Origin: Pandoraea pneumonica
GTDB taxonomy: Bacteria > Pseudomonadota > Gammaproteobacteria > Burkholderiales > Burkholderiaceae
DNA length: 64,000 bases
Direction of reading: 5' to 3'
Assembly: GCF_902459645.1 (NCBI RefSeq)
Contig: NZ_CABPSK010000001.1
Location: 1 to 64,000 of the forward strand
Part shown: in pieces, positions 25,786-34,772 of the stretch
Numbering within the stretch: position 1 is the first letter of the stretch
How the letters are laid out: every line of letters starts with the position of its first letter
Notes under the pieces: model-generated
Seen by the model: the letters and a program-made list of their open reading frames with translations, nothing else
Told to the model about the DNA's origin: nothing
Databases searched by the model: none
Translations under genes and position numbers: made by a program

Positions 25786-26856
25786 ATGCGTAATCCAGGC
25801 TGGCGGGGGCTCATCGGAGTCGCGCTTGCCCTCGCCGCAACGGCGTTGCCCGTTGCCGCTCAAACTTACAAAGCCGAGTACACACTGTCGATCGTGCCCG
25901 ATGCGGGCACGCCCTGGGGCAAAGGCACGCAGCTCTGGGCCGATATGGTCCGGGAGCGCACGCACGGACGCATCAATATCAAGTTGCATCCGGGGGCGGC
26001 GCTGGTCGGCGGCGACCAGACGCGCGAATTCTCCGCGCTGCGTCAGGGAGTGATCGACATGGCCGTCGGCTCGACGATCAACTGGTCGTCGGCGATCCCT
26101 GAATTCAATGTCTTTTCTCTGCCGTTTCTGCTCAAGGGCTATCGCTCGCTCGATGCGCTCACGCATGGCGACGTTGGCCGGGAACTGTTCCGGCGCGTTG
26201 AGGAGCAGGGCGTGGTGCCGCTCGCCTGGGGGGAAAACGGCTTCCGGCAACTGACCAATTCCCGCCGCCCGATCCGCTCGCCAGACGACATGCGCGGCTT
26301 GCGCTTCCGTGTGGTCGGCTCGCTGCTGTTCAACGATATTTTCACGGCGCTGGGCGCGTATCCGACCCAGATGACGTGGAACGATGCGATTCGTGCGCTG
26401 CGCAGCCGCAAGATCGACGGGCAAGAAAATCCGATGACGATCTATAACAACGTCCGACTCGATACCGTTGGGCAGCGTTACGTCACCGTGTGGGATTACG
26501 TGGCCGACCCGATCGTTTTTGTCGTCAACCGGCAAGTCTGGGATAGCTGGTCGGCGCAAGATCGCGACATCGTGCGCGACGCGGCGGTGGAAGCCGCACG
26601 CTTCGAAGTGACGCTCGCGCGCGAGGACTTGCTCAGTTCCGGGCGCGCGATGTGGGAAGACTTGGATTCGCGCGGCGTCAAAGTTGTGCGCCTCACACCC
26701 GACCAGCGTCAACGCTTCATCGATGCGACCCGGCCGGTCTATCAAAAGTGGAAAGTGCTCGTCGGGCGCGATTTGGTGGAGAAGGCCGAAGCCGCCGTGA
26801 AAGGCGACGACGTCGTGAGCAACAAGACCCGCCCGGCAGTCAGTGCGCTGAAATAG
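25786..26856 (+). CDS. TRAP transporter solute-binding protein (DctP family)
   Basis: A periplasmic receptor of 356 residues with signal peptide 1-26 (LALAATALPVAAQ). DctP features: KGTQLWADMVRERTHGRINIKLHPG, MAVGSTINWSSAIPEFNVFSLPFLL, and GLRFRVVGSLLFNDIFTALGAYPTQMTW, whose Arg usually binds a carboxylate. GAGG precedes the ATG at 25786. The frame extends to 25645 without a plausible start. No DctQ or DctM membrane subunit lies nearby, so its transporter partner must be elsewhere, or it serves another role. The ligand is probably an organic acid. Confidence 0.9.
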   Translation: MRNPGWRGLIGVALALAATALPVAAQTYKAEYTLSIVPDAGTPWGKGTQLWADMVRERTHGRINIKLHPGAALVGGDQTREFSALRQGVIDMAVGSTINWSSAIPEFNVFSLPFLLKGYRSLDALTHGDVGRELFRRVEEQGVVPLAWGENGFRQLTNSRRPIRSPDDMRGLRFRVVGSLLFNDIFTALGAYPTQMTWNDAIRALRSRKIDGQENPMTIYNNVRLDTVGQRYVTVWDYVADPIVFVVNRQVWDSWSAQDRDIVRDAAVEAARFEVTLAREDLLSSGRAMWEDLDSRGVKVVRLTPDQRQRFIDATRPVYQKWKVLVGRDLVEKAEAAVKGDDVVSNKTRPAVSALK

Positions 26857-27010
26857 GGCAGATGTCCGCCTGCGAGGCGGCCGGGGCCGTCAATCGATCG
26901 GACGCTTCCGGTCGCGTATCTCTCGTCATTCCGAAAACCTGGCCATCGAGGCCGGCCACTACGCCGCTGCTGCACGCCCAGCAGGCCAACGCGCTACACT
27001 TTGTCTCCAT

Positions 27011-27045
27011 AACGCCCTGCCACCGCTCGGCAGGGCGTTGTCTTT
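27011..27045 (+). terminator. Terminator between the TRAP gene and the thioesterase gene
   Basis: AACGCCCTGCC, loop ACCGCTC, GGCAGGGCGTT, then GTCTTTT. The stem is 11 bp perfect. It ends the TRAP-protein transcript only 25 bases before the thioesterase start. Confidence 0.75.
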
Positions 27046-27063
27046 TCACATGGAGAATTCGCA

Positions 27064-27477
27064 GTGTCGTCGCAATACAAGGAAGTCTTTCGCATGAGCA
27101 TGCCCATTCGCTGGGGCGATATGGACGCGTTCGGTCACGTCAACAACACGGTCTACTTCCGCTATATGGAGCAGGTGCGTATCTCGTGGCTGGAGACGCT
27201 GGATGTCGAATCGGAGGAGCGCTCCGCGGGCGAGGGTCCGGTCATCATCAACGCGAACATGACGTTCCTGAAGCAACTGCGTTACCCGGGTGATATCGAT
27301 TGCCGCATGTTCATCGGCGCGCCGGGGCGTTCGAGCATCGATACGCGTTTCGAGCTGCGTCGAGCAGACACCCCCGACGTGATCGTCGCTGAGGGCGGCG
27401 CAAAGATCGTGTGGGTGAACTATCAGGAAGAGAAGTCGGTGCCGCTGCCGGCGTCGATCCGCGAACTGGTGGAGTGA
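27064..27477 (+). CDS. Acyl-CoA thioesterase, YbgC/4HBT hotdog family
   Basis: The 137-residue hotdog-fold protein carries IRWGDMDAFGHVNNTVYFRYMEQVR, the 4HBT motif with catalytic Asp about residue 20 and the following HVNN, and FLKQLRYPGD typical of the second half. It should hydrolyse acyl- or aroyl-CoA thioesters in the cytosol as a tetramer. The likely start is GTG at 27064 (MSSQYKEV) with GGAG upstream; Met11 is an alternative. It lies alone between a terminator and a convergent regulator gene. Confidence 0.9.
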   Translation: MSSQYKEVFRMSMPIRWGDMDAFGHVNNTVYFRYMEQVRISWLETLDVESEERSAGEGPVIINANMTFLKQLRYPGDIDCRMFIGAPGRSSIDTRFELRRADTPDVIVAEGGAKIVWVNYQEEKSVPLPASIRELVE

Positions 27478-27501
27478 TCTGGTGACGCGAGTCCGCGACG
27501 T

Positions 27502-28140
27502 TTAGTTGCCCAGCAGTCGCTGCACGAGTTCCGTCGCGGTGCCCGCACCGTATTTCTGCATTAGACGTGCACGGTAAATATCGACGGTACGCGGGCTGAT
27601 TTCGAGAATCTTGCCGATTTGCTTGCTCGTCTTGCCCTGTACGAGTTGCGCAGCAATCTCGCGCTCACGGGCGGTCAGGGCGACGGCAACGCGTCGTGTC
27701 GCGGAGATGTCTTCGAATGTCCAGAGGCCAGCCGCGTGCGGGTCGTTCACGTCGAGCGAGCGGCCCGTGACATGGCACCAGAACAGCTCGCCGTTGCCTC
27801 GGCGCATGATGCGTTCGTCGGAATACACACCCTGCGAACTCATGATCGGCGGAATGCGCTCGCCAATGCGTTCGAACTCTTTGGGCGAGGGGTACAGCAC
27901 CTGAAACGACTGGCCGATGAGCGTGGTGTGGTCGCAGCCGAAGATTTTGCCGAGTTGGCGATTGCAGTCCTCGATGATGCGCTGGCGAGAAATGACCAGT
28001 CCGACCGGGGCGATGTGAAAAGCTGTCTGGTAGTCGAACGTCGGCATGAGGGCAGGGCGGAGCGGGGGCTGATCGGGTCGGTCCTTGCGCTGGAGCGCCG
28101 CGTGCGGCGGCCCGGCACGCGGGAAGATATGTAATTTCAC
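27502..28140 (-). CDS. PAS-LuxR-type transcriptional regulator
   Basis: One PAS domain (about residues 35-145: FHIAPVGLVISRQRIIEDCNRQLGKIFG) is followed by a LuxR/FixJ-type helix-turn-helix (LTAREREIAAQLVQGKTSKQIGKILEISPRTVDIYRARL). The N-terminal 31 residues are doubtful: the start may be the ATG at 28047 (MPTFDYQTAF), which matches the usual homologue start, or the GTG at 28140. It diverges from scoAB across 144 bp and is the obvious candidate activator of ketone-body degradation; the ligand of the PAS domain is unknown. Confidence 0.85.
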   Translation of the reverse strand: MKLHIFPRAGPPHAALQRKDRPDQPPLRPALMPTFDYQTAFHIAPVGLVISRQRIIEDCNRQLGKIFGCDHTTLIGQSFQVLYPSPKEFERIGERIPPIMSSQGVYSDERIMRRGNGELFWCHVTGRSLDVNDPHAAGLWTFEDISATRRVAVALTAREREIAAQLVQGKTSKQIGKILEISPRTVDIYRARLMQKYGAGTATELVQRLLGN

Positions 28141-28284
28141 GTATTGTGCCCCATTTGCACGGCACCGTAAGCTCTATGATTGCATGAGACGCGTGGCTAC
28201 CCGGTGAGATCGGGCCGCGTGAGCGACGCAACGCGCTAGCGCGCGGCATAATTTCAATTCTCAACCGAGGGAAAGGGACAAACG

Positions 28285-28983
28285 ATGAACAAGGTATTCG
28301 CCAGCGCCAAGGAGGCGCTCGCCGGTGTCGTCGCAGACGGGCAAACGCTCGCCGTCGGCGGCTTCGGCCTGTGTGGCATTCCGGAGGCCCTGATCGCAGC
28401 ATTGCGCGACTCGGGCGTCAAAGGGCTCACTTGCATCAGCAACAACGCGGGCGTCGACGGCTTCGGCCTGGGCCTGCTGCTCGAGACGCGTCAGATCGAG
28501 AAAATGATCTCGTCGTACGTCGGTGAGAACAAGGAATTCGAGCGCCAGTATCTGGCCGGTGAACTCGAGTTGGAATTCACGCCGCAAGGCACCCTCGCGG
28601 AAAAGCTGCGCGCTGGCGGCGCCGGTATCCCCGCATTCTTCACGAAGACCGGTGTCGGTACCGTGGTCGCCGAAGGCAAGGAAACGCGCGAATTCGACGG
28701 CGATGTGTACGTGATGGAGCGCTCGCTGCGCGCCGACGTCGCCCTTATCAAGGCTGCCAAGGCCGACCGCGCCGGTAACCTCGTGTTCCATCGCACCGCT
28801 CGCAACTTCAACCCGATGGCCGCCATGGCCGGGAAGGTCACGATCGTGGAAGTCGAAGAACTGGTCGAGACCGGTGCCATCGATCCGGACGACGTGCATC
28901 TGCCGGGCATCTTCGTTCAGCGCATCGTGCTGAACAGGACGCCGGAAAAACGCATCGAACAGCGCACGGTACGTGCCAAGTAA
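28285..28983 (+). CDS. scoA: Succinyl-CoA:3-ketoacid CoA-transferase, subunit A
   Basis: Together with ScoB it moves CoA from succinyl-CoA to acetoacetate. The 232 residues begin [16 protein letters not shown] and contain the CoA-binding signature [16 protein letters not shown] (about 23-38), [14 protein letters not shown], and [32 protein letters not shown]-type purine-rich sequence precedes the ATG, and a CATAAT -10-like box is at 28248. It is 23 bp from scoB, one operon. The regulator gene upstream on the other strand and bdhA downstream make this a ketone-body cluster. Confidence 0.95.
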   Translation: MNKVFASAKEALAGVVADGQTLAVGGFGLCGIPEALIAALRDSGVKGLTCISNNAGVDGFGLGLLLETRQIEKMISSYVGENKEFERQYLAGELELEFTPQGTLAEKLRAGGAGIPAFFTKTGVGTVVAEGKETREFDGDVYVMERSLRADVALIKAAKADRAGNLVFHRTARNFNPMAAMAGKVTIVEVEELVETGAIDPDDVHLPGIFVQRIVLNRTPEKRIEQRTVRAK

Positions 28984-29006
28984 GCGCCGAGATCAAGGAG
29001 ATAACC

Positions 29007-29645
29007 ATGGCATGGAATCGTGATGAAATGGCTGCGCGCGCCGCGCGTGAGCTGGAGGACGGCTTCTACGTGAACCTCGGCATCGGTTTGCCCACGTTGG
29101 TGGCCAACCATGTGCCGGACGGGATGGAAGTCTGGCTGCAATCGGAAAACGGTCTGCTCGGCATTGGTCCGTTCCCGACCGAAGACGAAGTCGACGCCGA
29201 CATGATCAACGCCGGTAAGCAGACGGTGACGACGCTAGCAGGGTCGTCGATCTTCTCGTCGGCCGACTCGTTCGCGATGATTCGCGGCGGTCACATCAAT
29301 CTGGCTATCCTCGGTGCGATGCAGGTCAGCGAGAAGGGCGATCTGGCGAACTGGATGATCCCGGGCAAGATGATCAAGGGCATGGGCGGCGCGATGGACC
29401 TCGTGGCCGGTGTCGGCCGTGTGGTCGTGCTCATGGAGCACGTGGCCAAGGGCGACGCCCACAAGATTCTGAAAGCGTGCGATCTGCCGCTCACGGGCGT
29501 GGGCGTGGTCAATCGCATCATCACCGACTTGGGTGTGATCGACGTGACGCCGGACGGCCTCAAGGTCATCGAACTGGCTTCGGGTGTGACCAAGGAAGAG
29601 ATTGCGCAGAAGACCGGGGCACCGCTCGATACGAGCGCTGTCTGA
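29007..29645 (+). CDS. scoB: Succinyl-CoA:3-ketoacid CoA-transferase, subunit B
   Basis: The catalytic subunit, 212 residues, with the active-site glutamate in [11 protein letters not shown] (Glu47), which carries the CoA thioester intermediate. [15 protein letters not shown] and [27 protein letters not shown] are typical of the family. AAGGAG lies upstream of the ATG at 29007. It ends the operon before a perfect palindromic terminator shared with convergent bdhA. Confidence 0.96.
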   Translation: MAWNRDEMAARAARELEDGFYVNLGIGLPTLVANHVPDGMEVWLQSENGLLGIGPFPTEDEVDADMINAGKQTVTTLAGSSIFSSADSFAMIRGGHINLAILGAMQVSEKGDLANWMIPGKMIKGMGGAMDLVAGVGRVVVLMEHVAKGDAHKILKACDLPLTGVGVVNRIITDLGVIDVTPDGLKVIELASGVTKEEIAQKTGAPLDTSAV

Positions 29646-29729
29646 GGACTGGGCTTCGCGTCGGTCACGCTGACGCGTCACCTTGCTGAGGGCATCGGGG
29701 CCGTTGAACCCCGTTGTCGATGGAAGGCG

Positions 29730-29757
29730 AAACGGGCGGGGATATCCCCGCCCGTTT
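29730..29757. terminator. Bidirectional terminator between scoB and bdhA
   Basis: A perfect 28-base palindrome, centre GGATATCC, with stem GGGCGGGG/CCCCGCCC, flanked by an A run on the left and TTTTGTTTT on the right, so it can end both convergent transcripts. It is 84 bp past scoB and 4 bp past bdhA. Confidence 0.9.
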
Positions 29758-29761
29758 TGTT

Positions 29762-30553
29762 TTATTGGGCGACCCAGCCGCCGTCCATATTCCACGCCAC
29801 GCCACGCACCTGCGAGGCGGCGTCGCTGCAAAGAAACACGGCGAGCGCGCCGAGTTGTTCGGGGGTGACGAACTCGCCCGACGGTTGTTTTTCGCCAAGC
29901 AGCGAGCGCTTGGCGTCATCGCCGGACAGGTTGTCGCGCGCAGCGCGAGCGTCAACTTGCTTTTGCACGAGGGGCGTCAATACGAAGCCCGGGCAAATGG
30001 CGTTGGCCGTTACGCCGTTTTGCGCGTTTTCGAGTGCCGTTACCTTGGTCAGACCAATGATGCCGTGTTTGGCGGCAACGTAGGCCGACTTGCCAGCCGA
30101 GCCGACGAGGCCATGCACGGAGGCGATGTTGACGATGCGGCCCCAGTTACGCTCGCGCATTTTCGGCAAGGCAAGTCGCGTGGTGTGAAACGCCGACGTG
30201 AGATTGATCGCGATGATCGCGTCCCATTTGTCCGTCGGAAAATCCTGAACTTCAGCGACGTGCTGGATGCCCGCGTTGTTCACGAGAATGTCGACACCGC
30301 CGAATTCGGTGTCGGCGTACTGCATCATCGCTTCGATTTCGCTCGCGCGGCTCATGTCGGCACCGTGATAACCGACGCGGCTCTCGCCGTGTCCCGCGTT
30401 GGCGGCGGCTTCGGCAATGGCTTTGCGCGCGGCGTCGGCATCGCCGAACCCGTTCGCGATCAGGGTGGCACCCTGTGCCGCGAGCGCCTGCGCCAGCCCC
30501 AGTCCGATGCCGCTGGTCGAGCCGGTCACGAGGGCGATTTTTCCTTTCAGCAT
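29762..30553 (-). CDS. bdhA: 3-Hydroxybutyrate dehydrogenase
   Basis: NAD-dependent SDR oxidising (R)-3-hydroxybutyrate to acetoacetate, the substrate of the neighbouring ScoAB. Of 263 residues, it has TGSTSGIG, NNAGIQHVAEVQDFP, catalytic Ser in NIASVHG, and YVAAKHG. The stretches GLVGSAGKSAYVAAKHGIIGLTK and WNMDGGWVAQ at the C terminus are characteristic of this enzyme rather than SDRs in general. The ATG at 30553 (MLKGKIALVTG) is the start; the frame continues upstream to 30610 without similarity. Confidence 0.94.
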   Translation of the reverse strand: MLKGKIALVTGSTSGIGLGLAQALAAQGATLIANGFGDADAARKAIAEAAANAGHGESRVGYHGADMSRASEIEAMMQYADTEFGGVDILVNNAGIQHVAEVQDFPTDKWDAIIAINLTSAFHTTRLALPKMRERNWGRIVNIASVHGLVGSAGKSAYVAAKHGIIGLTKVTALENAQNGVTANAICPGFVLTPLVQKQVDARAARDNLSGDDAKRSLLGEKQPSGEFVTPEQLGALAVFLCSDAASQVRGVAWNMDGGWVAQ

Positions 30554-30704
30554 TACGTCGTCTCCGTTGGCATATTGCGTGTGAATCTTGCTGCGAGCCA
30601 CAAGCACCAATGCGCAATGCGGCCCATGAGTCGACCCATTCTAGCTTACGGTTTGCGACAAGCGCGGTAGAATTCGGGCTGTATACCGATCCGATGAGTC
30701 TGCC

Positions 30705-31583
30705 ATGTCGAACCACGTGCCACGTCTGTCGAGCGTTCAATGTCTGAGCCCTTCCGGTCTGCATCGGATGGCCTACGCGGAGTGGGGTGACCCCGAGAAC
30801 CCGCGCGTGCTGGTGTGTGTGCATGGCCTCACGCGCTGCGGCCGCGATTTTGACGCGATGGCGCGCGCCTTCGCCGACGACTATCGTGTCGTATGCCCCG
30901 ATGTGGTCGGGCGCGGTCAGTCGGACTGGCTGCGTAACGCGGCAGGCTATGTGGTGCCGCAATACGCATCCGACATGGTCACGCTGATTGCGCGGTTGGG
31001 CGTTGCGACGGTCGATTGGTTCGGCACGTCGATGGGCGGCTTGATCGGTATGGGGCTGGCCGGGTTGCCCGACTCGCCCATTCGCAATATGGTGCTCAAC
31101 GACGTGGGCCCGCATATCGACGCGGCGTCGCTCACGCGCATTGGGCAGTACGTCGGTATTCCGAAGCGATTCGCGTCGATCGATGAAGCCGTCGATTATT
31201 TGTGGTCGATCTCGTCGTCGTTCGGGCCGCACACGCGAGAGGAGTGGCGCGCGTTGAGCGAACCGCTGCTCAAGGCAGATGGCGAAGGGTATGTGCTGCG
31301 CTACGATCCGGCCATCGGTGCGGCGTTTTCGGCGGTGCCGGCGGAGGCCATTGCGGCCGGTGAGGCCGTGCTGTGGGCATCGCTCGCGGCGTTCCCCGGG
31401 CGGACGTTGATCGTGCGCGGCGAGCAATCCGATTTGCTCTCTCGCACCACGCTTGAACAAATGCTGGCACACGCACAACATGCGCGTGCCGTAGAAATCC
31501 CCGGTGTGGGCCACGCGCCCACTTTTGTGCACGACGATCAGATTCAGATTGCACGCCGGTTTTTTGACGGATACGCCGACTGA
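30705..31583 (+). CDS. Alpha/beta hydrolase
   Basis: The 292-residue protein shows VCVHGLTRCGRDFDAMA (oxyanion region), nucleophile elbow FGTSMGG (Ser about 108), and a C-terminal VGHAPTF with the catalytic histidine; the acid is probably in IVRGEQSD. The GTSMGG elbow and LTRxGRDFD region resemble esterases or meta-cleavage-type hydrolases. Substrate unknown. It diverges from bdhA and is followed by RidA after 89 bp. Confidence 0.87.
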   Translation: MSNHVPRLSSVQCLSPSGLHRMAYAEWGDPENPRVLVCVHGLTRCGRDFDAMARAFADDYRVVCPDVVGRGQSDWLRNAAGYVVPQYASDMVTLIARLGVATVDWFGTSMGGLIGMGLAGLPDSPIRNMVLNDVGPHIDAASLTRIGQYVGIPKRFASIDEAVDYLWSISSSFGPHTREEWRALSEPLLKADGEGYVLRYDPAIGAAFSAVPAEAIAAGEAVLWASLAAFPGRTLIVRGEQSDLLSRTTLEQMLAHAQHARAVEIPGVGHAPTFVHDDQIQIARRFFDGYAD

Positions 31584-31622
31584 TATTGGTGCCCATATCC
31601 ACTGATATTCACTGATATGGGC
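31579..31622. repeat. Short direct repeats and inverted repeat before the RidA gene
   Basis: ACTGATAT occurs three times (31579, 31601, 31611), and GCCCATATC/GATATGGGC form a perfect 9-bp inverted repeat (31591-31622) around two of the copies. There is no T-run, so it is not a canonical terminator; it may be an operator or mRNA structure between hydrolase and RidA genes. Confidence 0.5.
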
Positions 31623-31672
31623 CGGTAGGCGGCTGGTCCGAAGTTCCAAAAGAATACGAGGAGTCTTACATC

Positions 31673-32029
31673 ATGGCAGTACAACGTTTCTACGTCGAAA
31701 AGCGCTGGTCGGACATGGCCATTCACAATGGCACCGTTTATCTCGCCGGCCAGACCCCCGACGACCGCTCGCAGGATATGGCCGGTCAGACGCGTCAGGT
31801 ACTCGCCCACATCGACCGCCTGCTCGCGGAAGCGAACAGCGACAAGTCGCTCATTCTGTCGTGTCAGATATTCGTCTCCGACATGAAGTACTTCGGTGAG
31901 ATGAATCAGGTGTGGGACGAATGGGTGCCGGCGGGCAATGCGCCGCCGCGTGCCACTGTCGAGGCAGCCCTCGCCGACCCCGCAATGCTCGTTGAAATTG
32001 TGGTCGTTGCCGCCCAGCGCGAAAGCTGA
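31673..32029 (+). CDS. RidA/YjgF-family protein
   Basis: The 118-residue protein belongs to the RidA family of imine/enamine deaminases. The catalytic arginine lies in APPRATVEAALADP, and IHNGTVYLAGQTPDDRSQDMAGQTRQVLAHIDRLLAEA is family-typical. Its short N terminus and lack of the canonical RidA loop suggest a paralogue subgroup rather than RidA proper. GAGGAG is 10 bases upstream of the ATG. It precedes relA by 47 bp and may be cotranscribed with it. Confidence 0.88.
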   Translation: MAVQRFYVEKRWSDMAIHNGTVYLAGQTPDDRSQDMAGQTRQVLAHIDRLLAEANSDKSLILSCQIFVSDMKYFGEMNQVWDEWVPAGNAPPRATVEAALADPAMLVEIVVVAAQRES

Positions 32030-32076
32030 GCGCACGATCCGTACCCTGAGGGGCGCTGGCCGCCCCGTGTAACGAC

Positions 32077-34383
32077 ATGACCCAACATCAAGCGCCGACA
32101 CCCGCTGCTGCCAAGGCAACGAACCCGTCGAATTCGAAGTCTGTGACGAATTCCACGGCAGGTGTGGGCGACGCTTCGCTGCCCGCCACGCTCGACGACG
32201 CGCTCGCGTTCGCCGCAGCGCTGTGCGGCGAGAACGTGCTCTCGTCAGGCGAACCCGTTATGGCGCATGCCCGCGGCATGCTTGCCATCCTCGACACGCT
32301 GCGTGTGGACGAGGCCACACATCAAGCCGCCGCACTGTTTTGCGCCGGCGAATTTCTCCCCGATACCCAAACCACGCTGACGCAGAAGTTCGGCGCGGAA
32401 GTCTCGGCACTCGTCATCGACGTTCGTAAGTTGCAGCGTCTTTCGGGCGCTGGCTCGCTGGCCGCGCACGCGATGCCCGCCGATGGCCGCGACCGCGATG
32501 CCTCGGAAGAGCGCAAGTCGCAAGTCGAAGCGTTGCGCAAGATGCTGCTGGCGTTCGCGCAGGACATCCGGGTCGTGATGATTCGGCTGGCCTCGCGGTT
32601 GCAATCGCTTCGCTGGTATGCCGCCGAGAAGAAGCCGCCGCCTGAGGACATGCCGCACGAGGTGCTGGAAATCTACGCGCCGCTCGCGAACCGCCTCGGG
32701 ATTTGGCAACTGAAGTGGGAGCTCGAAGACCTTGCGTTTCGCTTCCTCGAGCCGGTGACGTACAAGCAGATCGCTAAGCTGCTCGAAGAGAAGCGGGTCG
32801 AGCGGCAGACCTTTATCGAAGGCGCGATCGAGCGGTTGCAGGACGAACTGGCGCGCGCAGGGGTGAAGGCCGAAGTATCCGGTCGGCCGAAGCACATCTA
32901 CAGCATCTGGAAGAAGATGCGTGGCAAGGCGGTCGACTTCGCCGAGCTCTACGACGTGCGCGCGTTTCGCGTGATCGTGGACGACATCAAGGATTGCTAC
33001 ACGGTGCTGGGCATTGTCCACAACCTGTGGCAGCCGATTCCGAAAGAGTTCGACGATTACATCTCGCGGCCCAAGCCGAACGGCTACAAGTCGCTGCATA
33101 CGGTGGTCATCGGGGATGACGGTCGTGCGTTCGAGGTGCAGATTCGTACGCACGAGATGCACCACTTCGCCGAGTACGGCATTGCCGCGCACTGGCGCTA
33201 TAAGGAAGCGGGGCAGCGCGGCTACGGCGGCGCGTTTTCGGCGGGCGATGCTTACGACGAGAAGATCGCGTGGCTGCGTCAGTTGCTGGCGTGGAAGGAC
33301 GACGTGGCGGACACGGTGGGCGCAGAAGGTGCCGCGCAGCCGTGGGAGCAACTCAAGCGCGCGACCATCGACGATCACATTTATGTGCTGACGCCGCAGG
33401 CGCGTGTGATTTCGCTGCCGCAGGGTGCAACGCCGATCGATTTCGCGTATCACCTGCATTCCGAGCTGGGGCATCGCTGCCGTGGCGCGCGGGTGGATGG
33501 CGCGATGGTGCCGCTCAACACGGGGTTGCAGAACGGGCAGACGGTTGAAATCGTCACGGTCAAGCAGGGCGGGCCGTCGCGTGATTGGCTCAACCCGCAA
33601 CTGGGGTATCTGCAAAGCCATCGGGCGCGGCAGAAGGTGCGTCAGTGGTTCAACACGATCGATCTCGAAGAGACGATCGCGCATGGTCGCACGCTCATCG
33701 ACAAGACCTTGCAGCGCGAAGGCAAGACGTCGGTCAATCTCGAAGAACTGGCCGCTCGGCTGGGTTTCAAGACGCCGGACGACTTGTACGCGTCGGTAGC
33801 GAAGGACGAGTTTAGTCTGCGGCATGTGGAGCAGGCGCTCTCGGGCAATTTGCCGGGGCCGGAGCCGCGCGACGAAGATACGCTGGTCGCCAAGAAGAGC
33901 CTGGATACCAGCGTCGCGCAGGGCGCCAAGAGCGGGGTGCTGGTTGTCGGCGTGGGCGCGTTGCTCACGCAACTGGCCAAGTGCTGCCGACCGGCGCCGC
34001 CGGACCCGATTGTCGGGTTTGTCACGCGCGGCAAGGGCGTGTCGATTCACCGGCAAGATTGCACCAGCTTTCAGGCGATGAAGTCGCGCGCTCCCGAGCG
34101 CGTGATCCAGACGGCTTGGTCGGGCGATGTGCTCGAGGGCCGAGGCGTTGCCGCTTACCCGGTCGATATTCAGATCGAAGCGACGGACCGTCAGGGGCTG
34201 CTGCGCGATATTTCGGAAGTGTTCTCGCGGGAGAAGCTCAACGTCACTGGTGTGAGTACGCAATCGCGAGGGCCGCAGGCGTTCATGCAGTTCACCGTCG
34301 AAGTGCGCGATGGCGGTCAGTTGCAGCGGGCGCTGGCACAGCTCTCAGGCGTGACTGGGGTGGTGTCGTCGCGTCGGCGATAA
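32077..34383 (+). CDS. relA: GTP pyrophosphokinase RelA ((p)ppGpp synthase)
   Basis: Ribosome-associated alarmone synthase, 768 residues. The N-terminal HD-like domain (about 40-200) lacks the catalytic HD..ED residues, and the synthetase domain (GRPKHIYSIWKKMRGKAVDF, then EFDDYISRPKPNGYKSLHT) has the EFDD motif of synthesis-only RelA instead of the RxKD of SpoT. TGS (IYVLTPQARVISLPQGATPIDFAYHLHS) and C-terminal zinc-finger and ACT domains follow. The N-terminal 30 residues are Thr/Ser/Ala-rich and may not be conserved. A spoT homologue should exist elsewhere. Confidence 0.95.
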   Translation: MTQHQAPTPAAAKATNPSNSKSVTNSTAGVGDASLPATLDDALAFAAALCGENVLSSGEPVMAHARGMLAILDTLRVDEATHQAAALFCAGEFLPDTQTTLTQKFGAEVSALVIDVRKLQRLSGAGSLAAHAMPADGRDRDASEERKSQVEALRKMLLAFAQDIRVVMIRLASRLQSLRWYAAEKKPPPEDMPHEVLEIYAPLANRLGIWQLKWELEDLAFRFLEPVTYKQIAKLLEEKRVERQTFIEGAIERLQDELARAGVKAEVSGRPKHIYSIWKKMRGKAVDFAELYDVRAFRVIVDDIKDCYTVLGIVHNLWQPIPKEFDDYISRPKPNGYKSLHTVVIGDDGRAFEVQIRTHEMHHFAEYGIAAHWRYKEAGQRGYGGAFSAGDAYDEKIAWLRQLLAWKDDVADTVGAEGAAQPWEQLKRATIDDHIYVLTPQARVISLPQGATPIDFAYHLHSELGHRCRGARVDGAMVPLNTGLQNGQTVEIVTVKQGGPSRDWLNPQLGYLQSHRARQKVRQWFNTIDLEETIAHGRTLIDKTLQREGKTSVNLEELAARLGFKTPDDLYASVAKDEFSLRHVEQALSGNLPGPEPRDEDTLVAKKSLDTSVAQGAKSGVLVVGVGALLTQLAKCCRPAPPDPIVGFVTRGKGVSIHRQDCTSFQAMKSRAPERVIQTAWSGDVLEGRGVAAYPVDIQIEATDRQGLLRDISEVFSREKLNVTGVSTQSRGPQAFMQFTVEVRDGGQLQRALAQLSGVTGVVSSRRR

Positions 34384-34539
34384 AAGGGGAGGGGGGGGCT
34401 GAGGCCTGGCGTTCAGGCGAGTGTTCGGTGGCGGGGGAAATGACCGCAAAGGGAGGCCCGGGCGGCGCGGTTTCTGCGCAGGGAAGTCGCCCGGAATCGC
34501 CGCCCGACGCGGTTTTTCGCGACCGGGCACAATAATCGC

Positions 34540-34568
34540 TTGGCGATGTGCGGAAACCTTGCTAGAAT
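34540..34568 (+). promoter_or_regulatory. Sigma-70 promoter for tRNA-Val
   Basis: TTGGCG, 17-base spacer, TAGAAT, with the tRNA beginning 16 bases past the -10 box. Placement and spacing fit a tRNA promoter, and transcription could run on into the thrS leader. Confidence 0.6.
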
Positions 34569-34584
34569 CTCGTTCTCTTGCAAT

Positions 34585-34661
34585 AGGCTCGTAGCTCAGC
34601 TGGTTAGAGCACCACCTTGACATGGTGGGGGTCGTTGGTTCGAGTCCAATCGAGCCTACCA
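34585..34661 (+). tRNA. tRNA-Val (GAC)
   Basis: A 77-base cloverleaf: acceptor AGGCTCG/CGAGCCT, anticodon stem CCACC/GGTGG around TTGACAT giving anticodon GAC, T arm TTGGTTCGAGTCCAA and encoded CCA. It is single, between relA and the thrS leader, with no terminator directly after it; the first strong one is the hairpin at 34811. Confidence 0.97.
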
Positions 34662-34724
34662 ACGAATTTTGATGCATTACAGTCCGCGAGACCCCGCAGA
34701 CACAGACGCTGGAAGAAAACACTC

Positions 34725-34772
34725 ATGTTGAAGACGGCCCGAACTTTCACAGTGGTGAAGGTACGACGTTAG
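34725..34772 (+). CDS. Candidate thrS leader peptide (15 codons, three Thr)
   Basis: An open frame MLKTARTFTVVKVRR starts at the ATG at 34725 with GGAAGA about eight bases upstream. Three of 15 codons are Thr (ACG, ACT, ACA) within six residues. Its TAG stop (34770-34772) touches the GTCGAGG segment that can pair with the 5' arm of the terminator at 34811. This is the layout of a ribosome-mediated attenuator. The peptide is too short to call by statistics; that it is translated is inferred. Confidence 0.55.
   Translation: MLKTARTFTVVKVRR

Noticed and set aside
32245-34263. Long antisense frame opposite relA
   Set aside because: RelA is certain on the plus strand; the antisense product is Arg/Leu-rich without motifs.
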